Source: Candidatus Altimarinota bacterium (GTDB taxonomy: Bacteria; Cyanobacteriota; Cyanobacteriia; Cyanobacteriales; Microcystaceae). Taken from it: DNA of 64,000 nt. Positions within the stretch are counted from its first letter, which is position 1. Each line of letters begins with the position of its first letter. The stretch covers positions 17,373 through 81,372 of the forward strand of contig JAAUUT010000010.1 in NCBI GenBank assembly GCA_012031035.1. The letters run 5' to 3'. The position numbers and the translations under genes are program-made. Below the pieces are notes generated by a model. It did not search any database, was not told the origin of the DNA, and saw only the letters and a program-made list of their open reading frames with translations. Below are positions 36,993 to 45,426 of the stretch, in pieces.

Positions 36993-37373
36993 ATGTCTAA
37001 TTTACCGCCATTAAATACAGATACCATCTGGGCAATTTTAAAAGAAGAAATTGACGATGCAACGGTCAATCAATTGGTCTGGAATGCCCTCGGCTATCGC
37101 TATGACGATATAAACAAAAGATGGGATATCAGTCAAGTCGATCCCGAATGGCAACAAGAATACCCCGATCCTCCCGATTTTATTGCTAATAGACCGCCGA
37201 CCGTTAAATTAACGCGATCGATTCCTCAAGAAAACAAACAATTATTAAAAGAAAAATTGGGATTTCAAGGCTATAAAATTGGAGAATTTGGCCCCAGACA
37301 AACGCGCCGCGCTACAGCAGCGAATTGGTTGCTTAGTTATCTGCAACAGTCTAGAAAGCTAGATCGAGACTAA
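36993..37373 (+). CDS. DUF1823 family protein
   Basis: The 126-residue protein, with no signal peptide or membrane segment, matches the cyanobacterial DUF1823 pattern: LNTDTIWAILKEEIDD, NQLVWNALGYRYD, WQQEYPDPPDFIANRP and the RRATAANWLLSYL end. Function is unknown. It precedes the LON-domain gene by about 100 bases on the same strand. Confidence 0.88.
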   Translation: MSNLPPLNTDTIWAILKEEIDDATVNQLVWNALGYRYDDINKRWDISQVDPEWQQEYPDPPDFIANRPPTVKLTRSIPQENKQLLKEKLGFQGYKIGEFGPRQTRRATAANWLLSYLQQSRKLDRD

Positions 37374-37469
37374 AAAATTGCGATCGAAAAAAACTATCTT
37401 GCTCAGAACTAATCCTAAAAAATCCGTTAAAGTAAAAAGAGGACCGCTAACGCTTGCAAATCACGTAAT

Positions 37470-38111
37470 ATGCCCTCCTCTTCTTCCATTGCAGTTTGCG
37501 AACTTCCCTTATTTCCTCTACCGGAAGTTGTTTTATTTCCCGGTCGTCCCCTTCCTCTTCATATTTTTGAATTTCGCTACCGGATCTTAATGAATACGAT
37601 CTTGGAAAGCGATCGCCGTTTCGGGGTGTTAATGGTCGATCCCATGACCGGGGAAATTGCCAAAATTGGCTGTTGTGCCGAGGTAATTCGCTTTCAGCGC
37701 TTACCCGACGATCGCATGAAAATTTTGACCTTGGGTCAGCAGAGATTTAGATTGCTAGAGTACATTCGCGAGAAGCCTTATCGAGTAGGATTGGTTGAAT
37801 GGATAGAAGACGAACCGCCGACCCAAGACCTCAGACCACTTGCTAACGAGGTAGAAAAGTTGTTGCGCGATGTCGTCCATTTATCCGCTAAGTTGACCGA
37901 CCAAAAAATCGACCTGCCAGATGATTTACCAAGTTTGCCGCTAGAATTGTCCTATTGGGTTGCGGGAAATCTCTATGGCGTTGCTAACGAGCAGCAGACG
38001 CTTCTAGAAATGCAGAATACAGTTGCTCGCTTGCAACGAGAATCAGAAATTCTCACCTCAACTCGCAGTCATTTAGCTGCTCGCACGGCACTCAAAGACG
38101 CACTCAATTAA
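37470..38111 (+). CDS. LON substrate-binding-domain protein
   Basis: The 213-residue protein has the Lon N-terminal domain (PUA-like): LPLFPLPEVVLFPGRPLPLH, FEFRYRILMN, and helices to the end. There is no AAA or protease domain, so it is a free-standing LON domain protein of unknown role, common in cyanobacteria. The last four bases overlap the end of pheA on the opposite strand. Confidence 0.92.
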   Translation: MPSSSSIAVCELPLFPLPEVVLFPGRPLPLHIFEFRYRILMNTILESDRRFGVLMVDPMTGEIAKIGCCAEVIRFQRLPDDRMKILTLGQQRFRLLEYIREKPYRVGLVEWIEDEPPTQDLRPLANEVEKLLRDVVHLSAKLTDQKIDLPDDLPSLPLELSYWVAGNLYGVANEQQTLLEMQNTVARLQRESEILTSTRSHLAARTALKDALN

Positions 38112-38953
38112 TCGATCGCGATCCCTTGAATTGGCAAAATGCTATAGCTACCAAAGGTTTTTACAACTTCGGTGTAGTTCGATAATTCGCTTAGCGCTTC
38201 TTGAGTCATGCGTCCTTCGAGATCGATAAAGAATAAATACTCTCCCAGCGATCGCTTGGTTGGACGAGACTCGATACGACTGAGGTTAATGTTTCTTTGG
38301 GCAAAAACTTGCAGGGTTTTCATCAGTGCGCCAGGAAGGTTAGCAGGGATGCTGTAAGCGAGAGACATTCGATCCCCTTCCGTTGTTGGTGTCAATCCAA
38401 CTACCCAAAAGCGAGTGCAATTATCGGGATAGTCATTAATATTTTCAGCCAGAATCGGGACGTTATATAATTTTGAAGCACGGGGAGCCGCGATCGCGCC
38501 TGCATTTAAATTTTGGCTAATTTGCTGTACGGCTTCTGTTGTTGAGTTGGTTGGAATGAGTTGCACTGACGGAAGACGCAATTCTAACCATTTCTGACAC
38601 TGTGCTAACGCTTGTGGATGAGAGTAAATTGTTTTAATCTCTTGTAGCGATTTTCCGTGGGACAAGAGAGTATTAGAAATCGGTAAAACGAGTTCTTGTT
38701 GAATTTGCAGTTTATCTAACTCCCAAAGCGTATCCAAGGTAATTGCTACGCCGCCTTCAGTAGAATTTTCTACGGGAACCATTGCGAGTTCCGTTTCTCC
38801 TTTGGCAACCGCTTGTAGAGTTTGTGCAATGCTAGGACAAGGACATAAGACAGATTCTTGTCCTTTTTCTTGCCATAACCACTTAGCATAAGCTAGTGCG
38901 GCGGTTTCCGCATTTGTTCCTTTTGGCCCAAGATGTGCAATAGAAATTGTCAT
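38108..38953 (-). CDS. pheA: Prephenate dehydratase
   Basis: PheA converts prephenate to phenylpyruvate for phenylalanine synthesis. The 281-residue monofunctional enzyme has the catalytic domain (ISIAHLGPKGTNAETAAL, VENSTEGGV, TRFWVVG) and a C-terminal ACT domain (about 195-275) with the phenylalanine-binding ESRP motif (SRIESRPTKRSLG). The ACT domain predicts feedback inhibition. No chorismate mutase domain is fused. Confidence 0.95.
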   Translation of the reverse strand: MTISIAHLGPKGTNAETAALAYAKWLWQEKGQESVLCPCPSIAQTLQAVAKGETELAMVPVENSTEGGVAITLDTLWELDKLQIQQELVLPISNTLLSHGKSLQEIKTIYSHPQALAQCQKWLELRLPSVQLIPTNSTTEAVQQISQNLNAGAIAAPRASKLYNVPILAENINDYPDNCTRFWVVGLTPTTEGDRMSLAYSIPANLPGALMKTLQVFAQRNINLSRIESRPTKRSLGEYLFFIDLEGRMTQEALSELSNYTEVVKTFGSYSILPIQGIAID

Positions 38954-39257
38954 AAATTACAACTTATAGTTTCTTCTACTATTTTTTCCCTCCAGAATAA
39001 AACATTATTTGACGATCGCTTTGACTAATTCATCAAACAACATTCTGACTGCCTTACTAGCGGGACTTAAACAAAAATCAAGCCCAAATATAGCCTAAGC
39101 TGGCTTTATAAGAAGCAAACAGGTCACGATTGAGGGTCAACCAATCAAAAAATCGGAACGACATAGCTGTTCTGAAAGCCTCTAAAGCAGAGCGTAAAAG
39201 TATTCAAAGGTTTGTCGGGCTTTTTCTCGAATTCTGGGTCTTGTTTCCCTTAATCAT
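38954..39257. other. Region with possible transposase remnant
   Basis: On the minus strand a fragment near 39080-39170 reads LEAFRTAMSFRFFDWLTLNR and ends LGYIWA before a stop at 39078-39080, which resembles the C-terminus of some cyanobacterial transposases. It is preceded in frame by a stop. The rest of the stretch shows no gene. Confidence 0.4.
39078..39200 (-). pseudogene. Possible transposase C-terminal remnant
   Basis: The frame ending at 39078 encodes SALEAFRTAMSFRFFDWLTL and NRDLFASYKASLGYIWA. This reads like the end of an IS transposase, but the upstream frame has stops and no catalytic residues can be seen. Family is not assignable from the fragment. Confidence 0.4.
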
Positions 39258-39641
39258 ATGAATCGCGCCGGGGCGACTCGGATTGCTTTCGGTCAATACA
39301 AGGCTTGGAAGGTAGGGACTCACGGCAATAGCCAACCTCACGAAGCGCTGGTACAAGTTTCGCCTGTGCTAGTTCATCGGGATTTGAATAAGAATTTCAT
39401 CAGAACGCGCGATCGCGTTTTTGAAGGGTTATTTGGCATCGACCAACACCATGGCTACGATTTGCCCCTAACTAATATCGGTCAAGCATCTGCTGGCTGT
39501 TTGGTGGGACGCACGCGCAAGGGACATCGCGAGTTTATGAGTTTGGTTAAAAGCGATCGCCGCTACCAAGAAAATCGTAACTATACGTTCATTACCACGA
39601 TTATAGCGGGTGATGACTTGGTTAAGTCGATGGGACGCTAA
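39258..39641 (+). CDS. C-terminal hydrolase-like domain protein (partial)
   Basis: The 127-residue frame has LVHRDLNKNFIRTRDRVFEG, IDQHHGYDLPLTNIG and QASAGCLVGRTRKGHREFM. The HHGYD and SAGC signature resembles a cyanobacterial peptidoglycan-related domain and loosely an L,D-transpeptidase site (HG...S-x-GC). It has no signal peptide and starts abruptly next to the transposase-like remnant, so it may be the truncated end of a longer gene. The next gene begins directly after its stop. Confidence 0.5.
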   Translation: MNRAGATRIAFGQYKAWKVGTHGNSQPHEALVQVSPVLVHRDLNKNFIRTRDRVFEGLFGIDQHHGYDLPLTNIGQASAGCLVGRTRKGHREFMSLVKSDRRYQENRNYTFITTIIAGDDLVKSMGR

Positions 39642-39824
39642 ATGTGGGGTTTTGATTGGTTTAACCATAATTTCTCGGTGCGATCGCTTGTCGTGCTGAC
39701 GCTCATAAGCGGTAGCATTTGGCTCGCGGCGATCGATAACTCGGATCGATCGCGTTTTGCTGACTTGGCTTATTTTGGCGTTGGCGGGTATTTCGGTCAG
39801 TTAGTTCCGAGAAGGAAAGAATGA
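39642..39824 (+). CDS. Small membrane protein
   Basis: The 60-residue frame starts at ATG immediately after the preceding stop (TAA-ATG). It has one hydrophobic helix (SLVVLTLISGSIWLAA) and a second weaker stretch (LAYFGVGGYFGQL). The tight junction suggests co-translation with the hydrolase-like gene. Function is unknown. Confidence 0.5.
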   Translation: MWGFDWFNHNFSVRSLVVLTLISGSIWLAAIDNSDRSRFADLAYFGVGGYFGQLVPRRKE

Positions 39825-39835
39825 GCTATAAGGTG

Positions 39836-40117
39836 TTACAAACGAACGCCCCAATTCGCTTGTTCGGTTTTATTAAAATAGAGCATTCTTACTAGTTGAA
39901 AATAGTGACTTTCAAAATAATCCGATAAAATTTTATTAATCTCGGAATAATTGACGATTTCATTAAGGCTTTTGAGTTTATTAGTTAAACTTCTCGTGCC
40001 ATGAGTCGATGATGGAGGCAATTTTTGGGCAATTTCATCTTTTAATCGTTCTATTTCTGGGAAATTAATAAGTTGTCGCGCGATCGCATAGCCATTCTCT
40101 TGAAGCTCTTGTAACAT
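39836..40117 (-). pseudogene. Truncated phytanoyl-CoA dioxygenase-like gene
   Basis: The 93-residue frame begins MLQELQENGYAIARQLINFP, the usual start of PhyH-family Fe(II)/2-oxoglutarate dioxygenases, and goes on to FESHYFQLVRMLYFNKTEQ. It stops at NWGVRL, exactly where the iron-binding HxD motif (typically WHQD) should follow. The metal site is therefore absent. The truncation coincides with the junction to the hydrolase-like and small membrane genes, so a rearrangement probably cut it. Confidence 0.7.
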
Positions 40118-40402
40118 CCTGAAAGCATTGAAGAAATAAAATAGCTTTTCTTAATTTTAGTCACTCAAAAAATAAGCTATCTATTGACATAGACAGAAAT
40201 AATTCTGTCCGTCCTTATGGTGAAAAATTTTTGTATAGAGTTAGGATAGCGCTATGGTAGCAATTCTCAGTTAGGTAACGTTAATTGATTTTTTATCTTG
40301 TTCCCTTTTCCCTTTTGCCTGTTTCCAAAACTGTGCCTAATTAATTTGAGAACCGCTATATTAAACTATTGCTAATACCAAAACTTTTAAAAAATTAAAC
40401 AT

Positions 40403-42319
40403 ATGAAAACACTTGTAGATTATTCTTCGATTAATTCTTTACCCGAAATCTGGTCGATAACCGCCCAGAAATTCGGCGATATCGTTGCCCTGCACGACCC
40501 ACATTCTAAACCAGAAGTCCTGCTGACTTACACTCAATTGTTAGAGAAAATTCAACAATTTGCAGCGGGTTTGCAAGCTTGCGGCGTAAAATCAGAAGCA
40601 AAAGTAGCATTATTTTCTGATAATAGTCCGCGCTGGTTCATCGCCGACCAAGGAATTATTATGGCGGGTGCAGCAAATGCGGTGCGTTCCTCTACCGCAG
40701 AGCGAGAAGAACTGCTTTATATTTTGAGCGATAGCGATAGTACCAGTTTAGTCGTAGAGAACTTAAGCACTCTCAAAAAAGTTCGCTCTCAATTGGATGA
40801 TTTGCCGATTGAATTTGTCGTCTTATTGTCCGATGAAACTCCCAACCCAGACGAAACGCTCAAAATTCTCAACTTTAATCAATTATTAGAACTCGGCGCA
40901 AAACATACACTAACACCCGTTCGACAAACGAAAGAGACCCTAGCAACCTTAATTTATACTTCTGGAACTACTGGTAAACCCAAAGGCGTAATGCTCAGCC
41001 ACGGGAACATTCTACATCAAGTGGTCAATCTTATTACCGTTCTGCAACTCGAACCAGGCGATCGCGTTCTCAGCATTCTTCCCTCTTGGCACTCCTACGA
41101 ACGTAGCGGCGAATATTTTATTCTGTCGCGAGGTTGTACCCAAGTTTACACCAATATTCGCTCGTTTAAGAACGATCTCAAAGAATTTAAACCCGATCAT
41201 ATGATTGGCGTTCCCCGCCTGTGGGAGTCTCTTTATGAAGCGATACAAAAACAATTTCGCGAACAACCGCCAAGCAAACAGAAATTAGTTAACTTTTTCT
41301 TAGGCATATCCGAACGCTATGTCATCGCCAGACGCATCGCCCAAGGATTGCATTTGGAAAACCTCAATCCTTCTGGTGGAGAGCGTTTAATGGCTAATAT
41401 AACCGCTATTTTACTAGCTCCCTTACACGCTCTCGGCGATCGCTTGGTTTATCAAAAAATTCGTCAAGCAACGGGTGGAAAAGTCAAAACCCTAATTAGC
41501 GGCGGCGGTGCGCTGGCGATGCACCTAGATACTTTTTATGAAATTATTAACGTTCCCCTGCTAGTAGGATACGGACTGACAGAAACTTCTCCCGTCACCA
41601 ATGCGCGTACCTTAAAGCATAATCTGCGCGGTTCGGCAGGAAAACCGATTCCTGGAACGGAAATTCGCATTGTAGACCCCGACACTCGCCAAACGCTATC
41701 GCCCATGCAAAAAGGACTCGTCCTCATTCGCGGGCCGCAAGTCATGCAAGGCTATTATAAAAAACCAGAAGCAACTGCAAAAGCGATCGATCCCGAAGGT
41801 TGGTTTGATAGCGGCGATTTAGGAATGCTAACTCCTGCTAACGATCTCGTTTTAACCGGACGCGCCAAAGATACCATCGTCCTCAGCAATGGAGAGAATA
41901 TCGAACCCCAACCCATCGAAGATGCTTGTATCCGCAGTCCTTACGTCTCTCAAATTATGTTGGTCGGTCAAGACCAAAAAGCCCTTGGTGCTTTAATTGT
42001 GCCTAATTTAGAAGCTTTGGCGCAATGGGCGCAGTCTCAACAACTCAACTTAACTTTCCCAGATCCTAGCGCCTCTCGCGACGAGATAGTCCGTAGCGAT
42101 CTCTACAGCAAATCCGTTCGCGAATTATTCCGTCAAGAATTGAATCGAGAAGTCAAAAACCGTCCTGGATATCGTCCAGATGACCAAATTAAAGTTTTTG
42201 AGTTGATTTTAGAACCTTTTTCGGTCGAAAATGGCACGATGACGCAAACATTAAAAGTTAAACGTCCGGTTGTTGCCGAACGGTATCGCGATATGATTGA
42301 CGGGATGTTTGAAAAGTAG
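40403..42319 (+). CDS. aas: Long-chain acyl-ACP/acyl-CoA synthetase
   Basis: The 638-residue adenylate-forming enzyme has the P-loop LIYTSGTTGKPKGVMLSHGN, VGYGLTETSP, GWFDSGDLG and TGRAKDTIVLSNGENIEP. The sequence resembles the cyanobacterial acyl-ACP synthetase (slr1609 type) that recycles free fatty acids. The lysine-bearing tail is present (TMTQTLKVKRP). Activity on CoA versus ACP cannot be read from sequence. A run of TTGGTCA-like and GGACAAA-like repeats follows the stop. Confidence 0.9.
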   Translation: MKTLVDYSSINSLPEIWSITAQKFGDIVALHDPHSKPEVLLTYTQLLEKIQQFAAGLQACGVKSEAKVALFSDNSPRWFIADQGIIMAGAANAVRSSTAEREELLYILSDSDSTSLVVENLSTLKKVRSQLDDLPIEFVVLLSDETPNPDETLKILNFNQLLELGAKHTLTPVRQTKETLATLIYTSGTTGKPKGVMLSHGNILHQVVNLITVLQLEPGDRVLSILPSWHSYERSGEYFILSRGCTQVYTNIRSFKNDLKEFKPDHMIGVPRLWESLYEAIQKQFREQPPSKQKLVNFFLGISERYVIARRIAQGLHLENLNPSGGERLMANITAILLAPLHALGDRLVYQKIRQATGGKVKTLISGGGALAMHLDTFYEIINVPLLVGYGLTETSPVTNARTLKHNLRGSAGKPIPGTEIRIVDPDTRQTLSPMQKGLVLIRGPQVMQGYYKKPEATAKAIDPEGWFDSGDLGMLTPANDLVLTGRAKDTIVLSNGENIEPQPIEDACIRSPYVSQIMLVGQDQKALGALIVPNLEALAQWAQSQQLNLTFPDPSASRDEIVRSDLYSKSVRELFRQELNREVKNRPGYRPDDQIKVFELILEPFSVENGTMTQTLKVKRPVVAERYRDMIDGMFEK

Positions 42320-42427
42320 TCATTGGTCATTGGTCACAAGTCATTAGTCATTGGTCAAAGCGTATATTTGACTCTGAGCAAAAGACAAAGGACAAAGGAC
42401 GAAAGACAAAAAACAAAGGACAAAATT
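42320..42427. repeat. Short tandem repeats between aas and the YlqD-like gene
   Basis: CATTGGTCATTGGTCA-like units (42323-42358) and GGACAAAGGACGAAAGACAA-like units (near 42384-42425) repeat imperfectly. They are tandem low-complexity repeats typical of cyanobacterial intergenic DNA. Confidence 0.55.
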
Positions 42428-42428
42428 T

Positions 42429-42881
42429 ATGGACGATACCAAAACTAGCTTGCTCTTAAAACGACCAGTCACTGTAAAAGTTATTGTTACTTCTCGTTGG
42501 AAAGATGAGGTACAAACGCAATTAAAACAGCAAATTGGTCAGCTTGACTCTGATATGCAACGATTAGAAGCACAAGGACAAAGAGCGATCGCAGAATTGC
42601 AAAAACAAAGTTTAACGCCGCCTGGCCCTCAAATCTCTCAACAAATTGATAACATTCAAATTCAAGTCAATCAGAAAAAAAGCGAGATAACTTGACGAGA
42701 AAAAATCAATTTCATCCAGCAGATGCAACAGGTACAGTTATTAGAATTAGAGCAAGAAGTAGTCCAAGCGCAGATGGAAAGCTTTTTTCGCATAGAAAAA
42801 GGTGAAAACTTGGTTCAAAAATTAAATGTCGAAATTGTGGTCAGAGATGGTGTCGTTGAAGACATTCGTGGCGAGCTTTAG
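42429..42881 (+). pseudogene. YlqD-like protein with in-frame stop
   Basis: The first 88 codons (MDDTKTSLLLKRPVTVKVIV, then a coiled coil) end in TGA at 42693-42695. The same frame then continues without further stops through REKINFIQQMQQVQLLELEQ, FFRIEKGENLVQKLNVEIVV and DGVVEDIRGEL to a stop at 42879-42881. The whole 150-codon product matches the YlqD family of conserved cyanobacterial and firmicute coiled-coil proteins. The single in-frame stop is either a nonsense mutation or a base error. Function is unknown. Confidence 0.78.
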
Positions 42882-43522
42882 ATTAGTATTAGTTCTGTAG
42901 TGCGAGCATCTCTACCAGCAAGACGCTCGTACTGACTCTCCATTAATGAGGTGAAGGGCGATCGGGCTTTGATGATGCTATCACTTGCGCGATCGCTGGT
43001 TTGTTTAACCTCTGAAAATTCAACAAATGATTTTCTTGCACAAAAACTTTAGGAAAAATAAGGTCGTCGCAAACAAAGCGACAACAAAAAAAGGTAAGTA
43101 ATCGAAGATTTTTTTCATTGGGTCAATTGTTTCGATTATCAGAATGAACGTTCGAGGCGTGTAATGTAGAGGCAGCGTTTACGAAGTCGGGAGTCGGCAG
43201 TATAATGTTCCCCCTTAAGTCTTCCTTGTCCCCTTATCTCTTCAGTGTCCACTATTTTAGGTTTAAATATGCTCGCCGGAGTTAAAAATAGATTTTTACT
43301 CACCAGTTTCCCCATCATCATTTATAAACAATTTTAATAAAGAAACAAATCTTTACGTTTTAGACGTGATACAATATGAAATGAAATAAATGCTGAAATC
43401 TTAGTCATAGTAAAGGTTTTGCTCTAGTTAGCCAAACTGATAACTTCTCAAAACCGAACGATTGTAACGACAGATTAAGCGAAAACCCTCGATAATATGG
43501 AATAGTTTGGCACTTTTAAACA
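42882..43522. other. Intergenic region upstream of petB
   Basis: I see no convincing gene. GTAGTGCGAGCATCT (near 42898) and AGACGCTCGTAC (near 42924) form an inverted repeat related to the element at 55462-55528. The petB promoter and leader should lie in the last 150 bases. A 32-codon hydrophobic frame (43020-43118, minus) is noted separately as rejected. Confidence 0.5.
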
Positions 43523-44191
43523 ATGTTTTCTAAGCAAGTAACCGATTCCAAAGCCTATCAGTGGTTCGAGGAGCGTCTGGAAATTCAAGCGCTCGCTGAT
43601 GATATCACCAGCAAATACGTTCCTCCCCACGTCAACATCTTCTACTGCCTGGGTGGAATCACCCTGGTTTGCTTCCTCATCCAGTTTGCTACTGGATTTG
43701 CGATGACTTTCTACTATAAACCAACCGTCACCGAAGCATTTACCTCTGTTCAGTACATCATGAACGAGGTTAACTTTGGCTGGCTGATCCGCTCCGTCCA
43801 TCGCTGGTCTGCGAGTATGATGGTGCTGATGATGATTTTGCACATCTTCCGCGTTTACCTGACTGGCGGTTTCAAAAAGCCTCGCGAGTTGACCTGGATC
43901 ACTGGAGTCATCATGGCTGTTATCACCGTTTCTTTTGGTGTAACGGGTTACTCGCTACCTTGGGATCAAGTAGGTTACTGGGCTGTTAAAATCGTGTCTG
44001 GCGTACCTGCGGCAATTCCCGTAGTAGGCGACCAAATGGTCGAGCTAATCCGTGGTGGTACTAGCGTCGGACAATCGACTCTGACTCGTTTCTACAGCTT
44101 ACATACCTTTGTATTTCCCTGGTTAATGGCAGTGTTCATGTTGGGTCACTTTTTGATGATCCGCAAACAGGGAATTTCTGGTCCGTTATAA
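43523..44191 (+). CDS. petB: Cytochrome b6
   Basis: PetB is the haem-bearing core of the cytochrome b6f complex in the thylakoid membrane and passes electrons from plastoquinol. The 222-residue protein has four hydrophobic helices, the haem histidines ([22 protein letters not shown] and later SLHTFVFPW), and the Cys in FYCLGGI that holds the extra haem c. The sequence is complete and canonical (KVSG-type loop [11 protein letters not shown]). petD follows after 153 bases, as in other cyanobacteria. Confidence 0.98.
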   Translation: MFSKQVTDSKAYQWFEERLEIQALADDITSKYVPPHVNIFYCLGGITLVCFLIQFATGFAMTFYYKPTVTEAFTSVQYIMNEVNFGWLIRSVHRWSASMMVLMMILHIFRVYLTGGFKKPRELTWITGVIMAVITVSFGVTGYSLPWDQVGYWAVKIVSGVPAAIPVVGDQMVELIRGGTSVGQSTLTRFYSLHTFVFPWLMAVFMLGHFLMIRKQGISGPL

Positions 44192-44344
44192 TTTAGCGAA
44201 CAGTCTCTCATCAACAGAAATCTGATAATTTTTAAGACAAAATAGCTAAGAGCTTTTATAGCTGTTAGCTTTTCTCAGATTACTGGTAACTGAAAAAACA
44301 TGAAAACTACCGATCCTGAGATATTTTAAGGAGAAAACAAACGC

Positions 44345-44827
44345 ATGGCAATTGTTAAAAAGCCGGATTTAAGCGATCCAGAACTCCGTGCCAAGCTAGC
44401 CAAAGGTATGGGTCATAACTACTACGGCGAACCTGCTTGGCCTAACGACTTACTCTACGTATTTCCCGTTGTTATTCTAGGAACGATTGGATTGTGCGTT
44501 GGTTTAGCCGTCCTCGACCCCGCGATGATGGGCGAACCTTCTAATCCTTTCGCTACTCCTTTAGAGATTCTTCCTGAATGGTATCTCTATCCAGTTTTCC
44601 AAATCTTGCGCATTTTACCTAACAAACTTTTAGGTATTGCTTGTCAAGCTTTGATTCCTCTGGGATTGATGCTTATTCCTTTTATTGAAAGCGTCAACAA
44701 GTTCCAAAATCCATTCCGTCGTCCAGTTGCTACCGCAATGTTCCTGTTTGGAACCGTAGTAACGCTGTGGTTGGGTGCTGGCGCTATTTTCCCAATTGAT
44801 AAATCTTTGACTCTTGGTTTGTTCTAG
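44345..44827 (+). CDS. petD: Cytochrome b6f subunit IV
   Basis: PetD is the 17-kDa subunit with three membrane helices that completes the quinol site of the b6f complex. The 160-residue protein begins [20 protein letters not shown] and has the conserved [13 protein letters not shown] (PEWY) motif. An AAGGAG ribosome site lies 13 bases upstream. It is co-directional with petB and ends at a hairpin terminator. Confidence 0.98.
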   Translation: MAIVKKPDLSDPELRAKLAKGMGHNYYGEPAWPNDLLYVFPVVILGTIGLCVGLAVLDPAMMGEPSNPFATPLEILPEWYLYPVFQILRILPNKLLGIACQALIPLGLMLIPFIESVNKFQNPFRRPVATAMFLFGTVVTLWLGAGAIFPIDKSLTLGLF

Positions 44828-44850
44828 GACAAGTTGAGTTTTAATTGAAT

Positions 44851-44891
44851 ACCTGCGGTTGATTCTGAAAAAGAGCGATCGCAGGTTTTTT
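44851..44891 (+). terminator. petBD terminator hairpin
   Basis: ACCTGCG (44851-44857) pairs with CGCAGGT (44880-44886), followed by TTTTT. The 22-base loop is long. It lies 24 bases after the petD stop. Confidence 0.6.
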
Positions 44892-44910
44892 GATGGCTAG
44901 TCATAAATAA

Positions 44911-44952
44911 AATTATGAATTATGAATTATGAATTATGAATTATGAATTATG
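44911..44952 (+). repeat. Heptanucleotide repeat, six AATTATG copies
   Basis: The heptamer AATTATG repeats six times without interruption. The same heptamer occurs at 26499 and, reversed, near 47908. Confidence 0.9.
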
Positions 44953-45151
44953 ATATAAGTCCCTAGCTTTAAAAACTTGGGACGCTCATCTTACCAATTC
45001 TCAATTTTTAGAACTCGGAATTAGGGAGTTTAGGAAGAAAGTAGTTTAGTTGTTCAGTAAAGACGCGATATTACCCTACGGAAATCTTTACCCTACGGGA
45101 AGCTTATTCAACAGGGAACGCATCTCTTCCTTCTCTCCCTTGTCATCCTTA

Positions 45152-45343
45152 TTATTTATTTACCTCGCTACTGTTATCCGTTTTAATTTCTGGGACGATA
45201 CTGGGTTTTTGTGCATCTTCCCAACCCGCAGGACGCTTGGAGTTGTACCACGCGATCGAACCGATACTAACCGCAGCAATAAAACCAACAACGTAAACAG
45301 CAACAAAATAAACGGGAAATGTTCCTCTTGCCGCAGCTTCCAT
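45152..45343 (-). CDS. Small single-helix membrane protein, conserved in cyanobacteria
   Basis: From ATG 45343 the 63-residue protein begins MEAAARGTFPVYFVAVYVVG. One hydrophobic helix (about 8-33) is followed by a basic SKRPAGWED segment and a charged tail. The pattern looks like a small photosynthetic-membrane subunit. I considered Psb35 (Ssl2148-like) but cannot confirm it. It is next to the PBP gene and petBD, with no clear operon. Confidence 0.65.
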   Translation of the reverse strand: MEAAARGTFPVYFVAVYVVGFIAAVSIGSIAWYNSKRPAGWEDAQKPSIVPEIKTDNSSEVNK

Positions 45344-45426
45344 AAATAGATACATAATGACTTATTTTTTAACGTAACTTTACATAGATTATCAGAAATT
45401 GATATACCAGCGTGCAAATTTTTTAA

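Larger units (their letters stand above)
44828..45151. other. Intergenic region with terminator and repeats
   Basis: This stretch has no gene. It carries the petBD terminator and six AATTATG repeats, then an AT-rich tail. Confidence 0.5.

Noticed and set aside
43020..43118. 32-codon hydrophobic frame on the minus strand (MKKIFDYLPFFVVALFATTL at the start)
   Set aside because: It looks like a small membrane peptide, but there is no ribosome site and I know no family with this sequence; it could be chance in AT-rich DNA.
43139..43321. 60-codon minus-strand frame upstream of petB
   Set aside because: It has no start context or family pattern.
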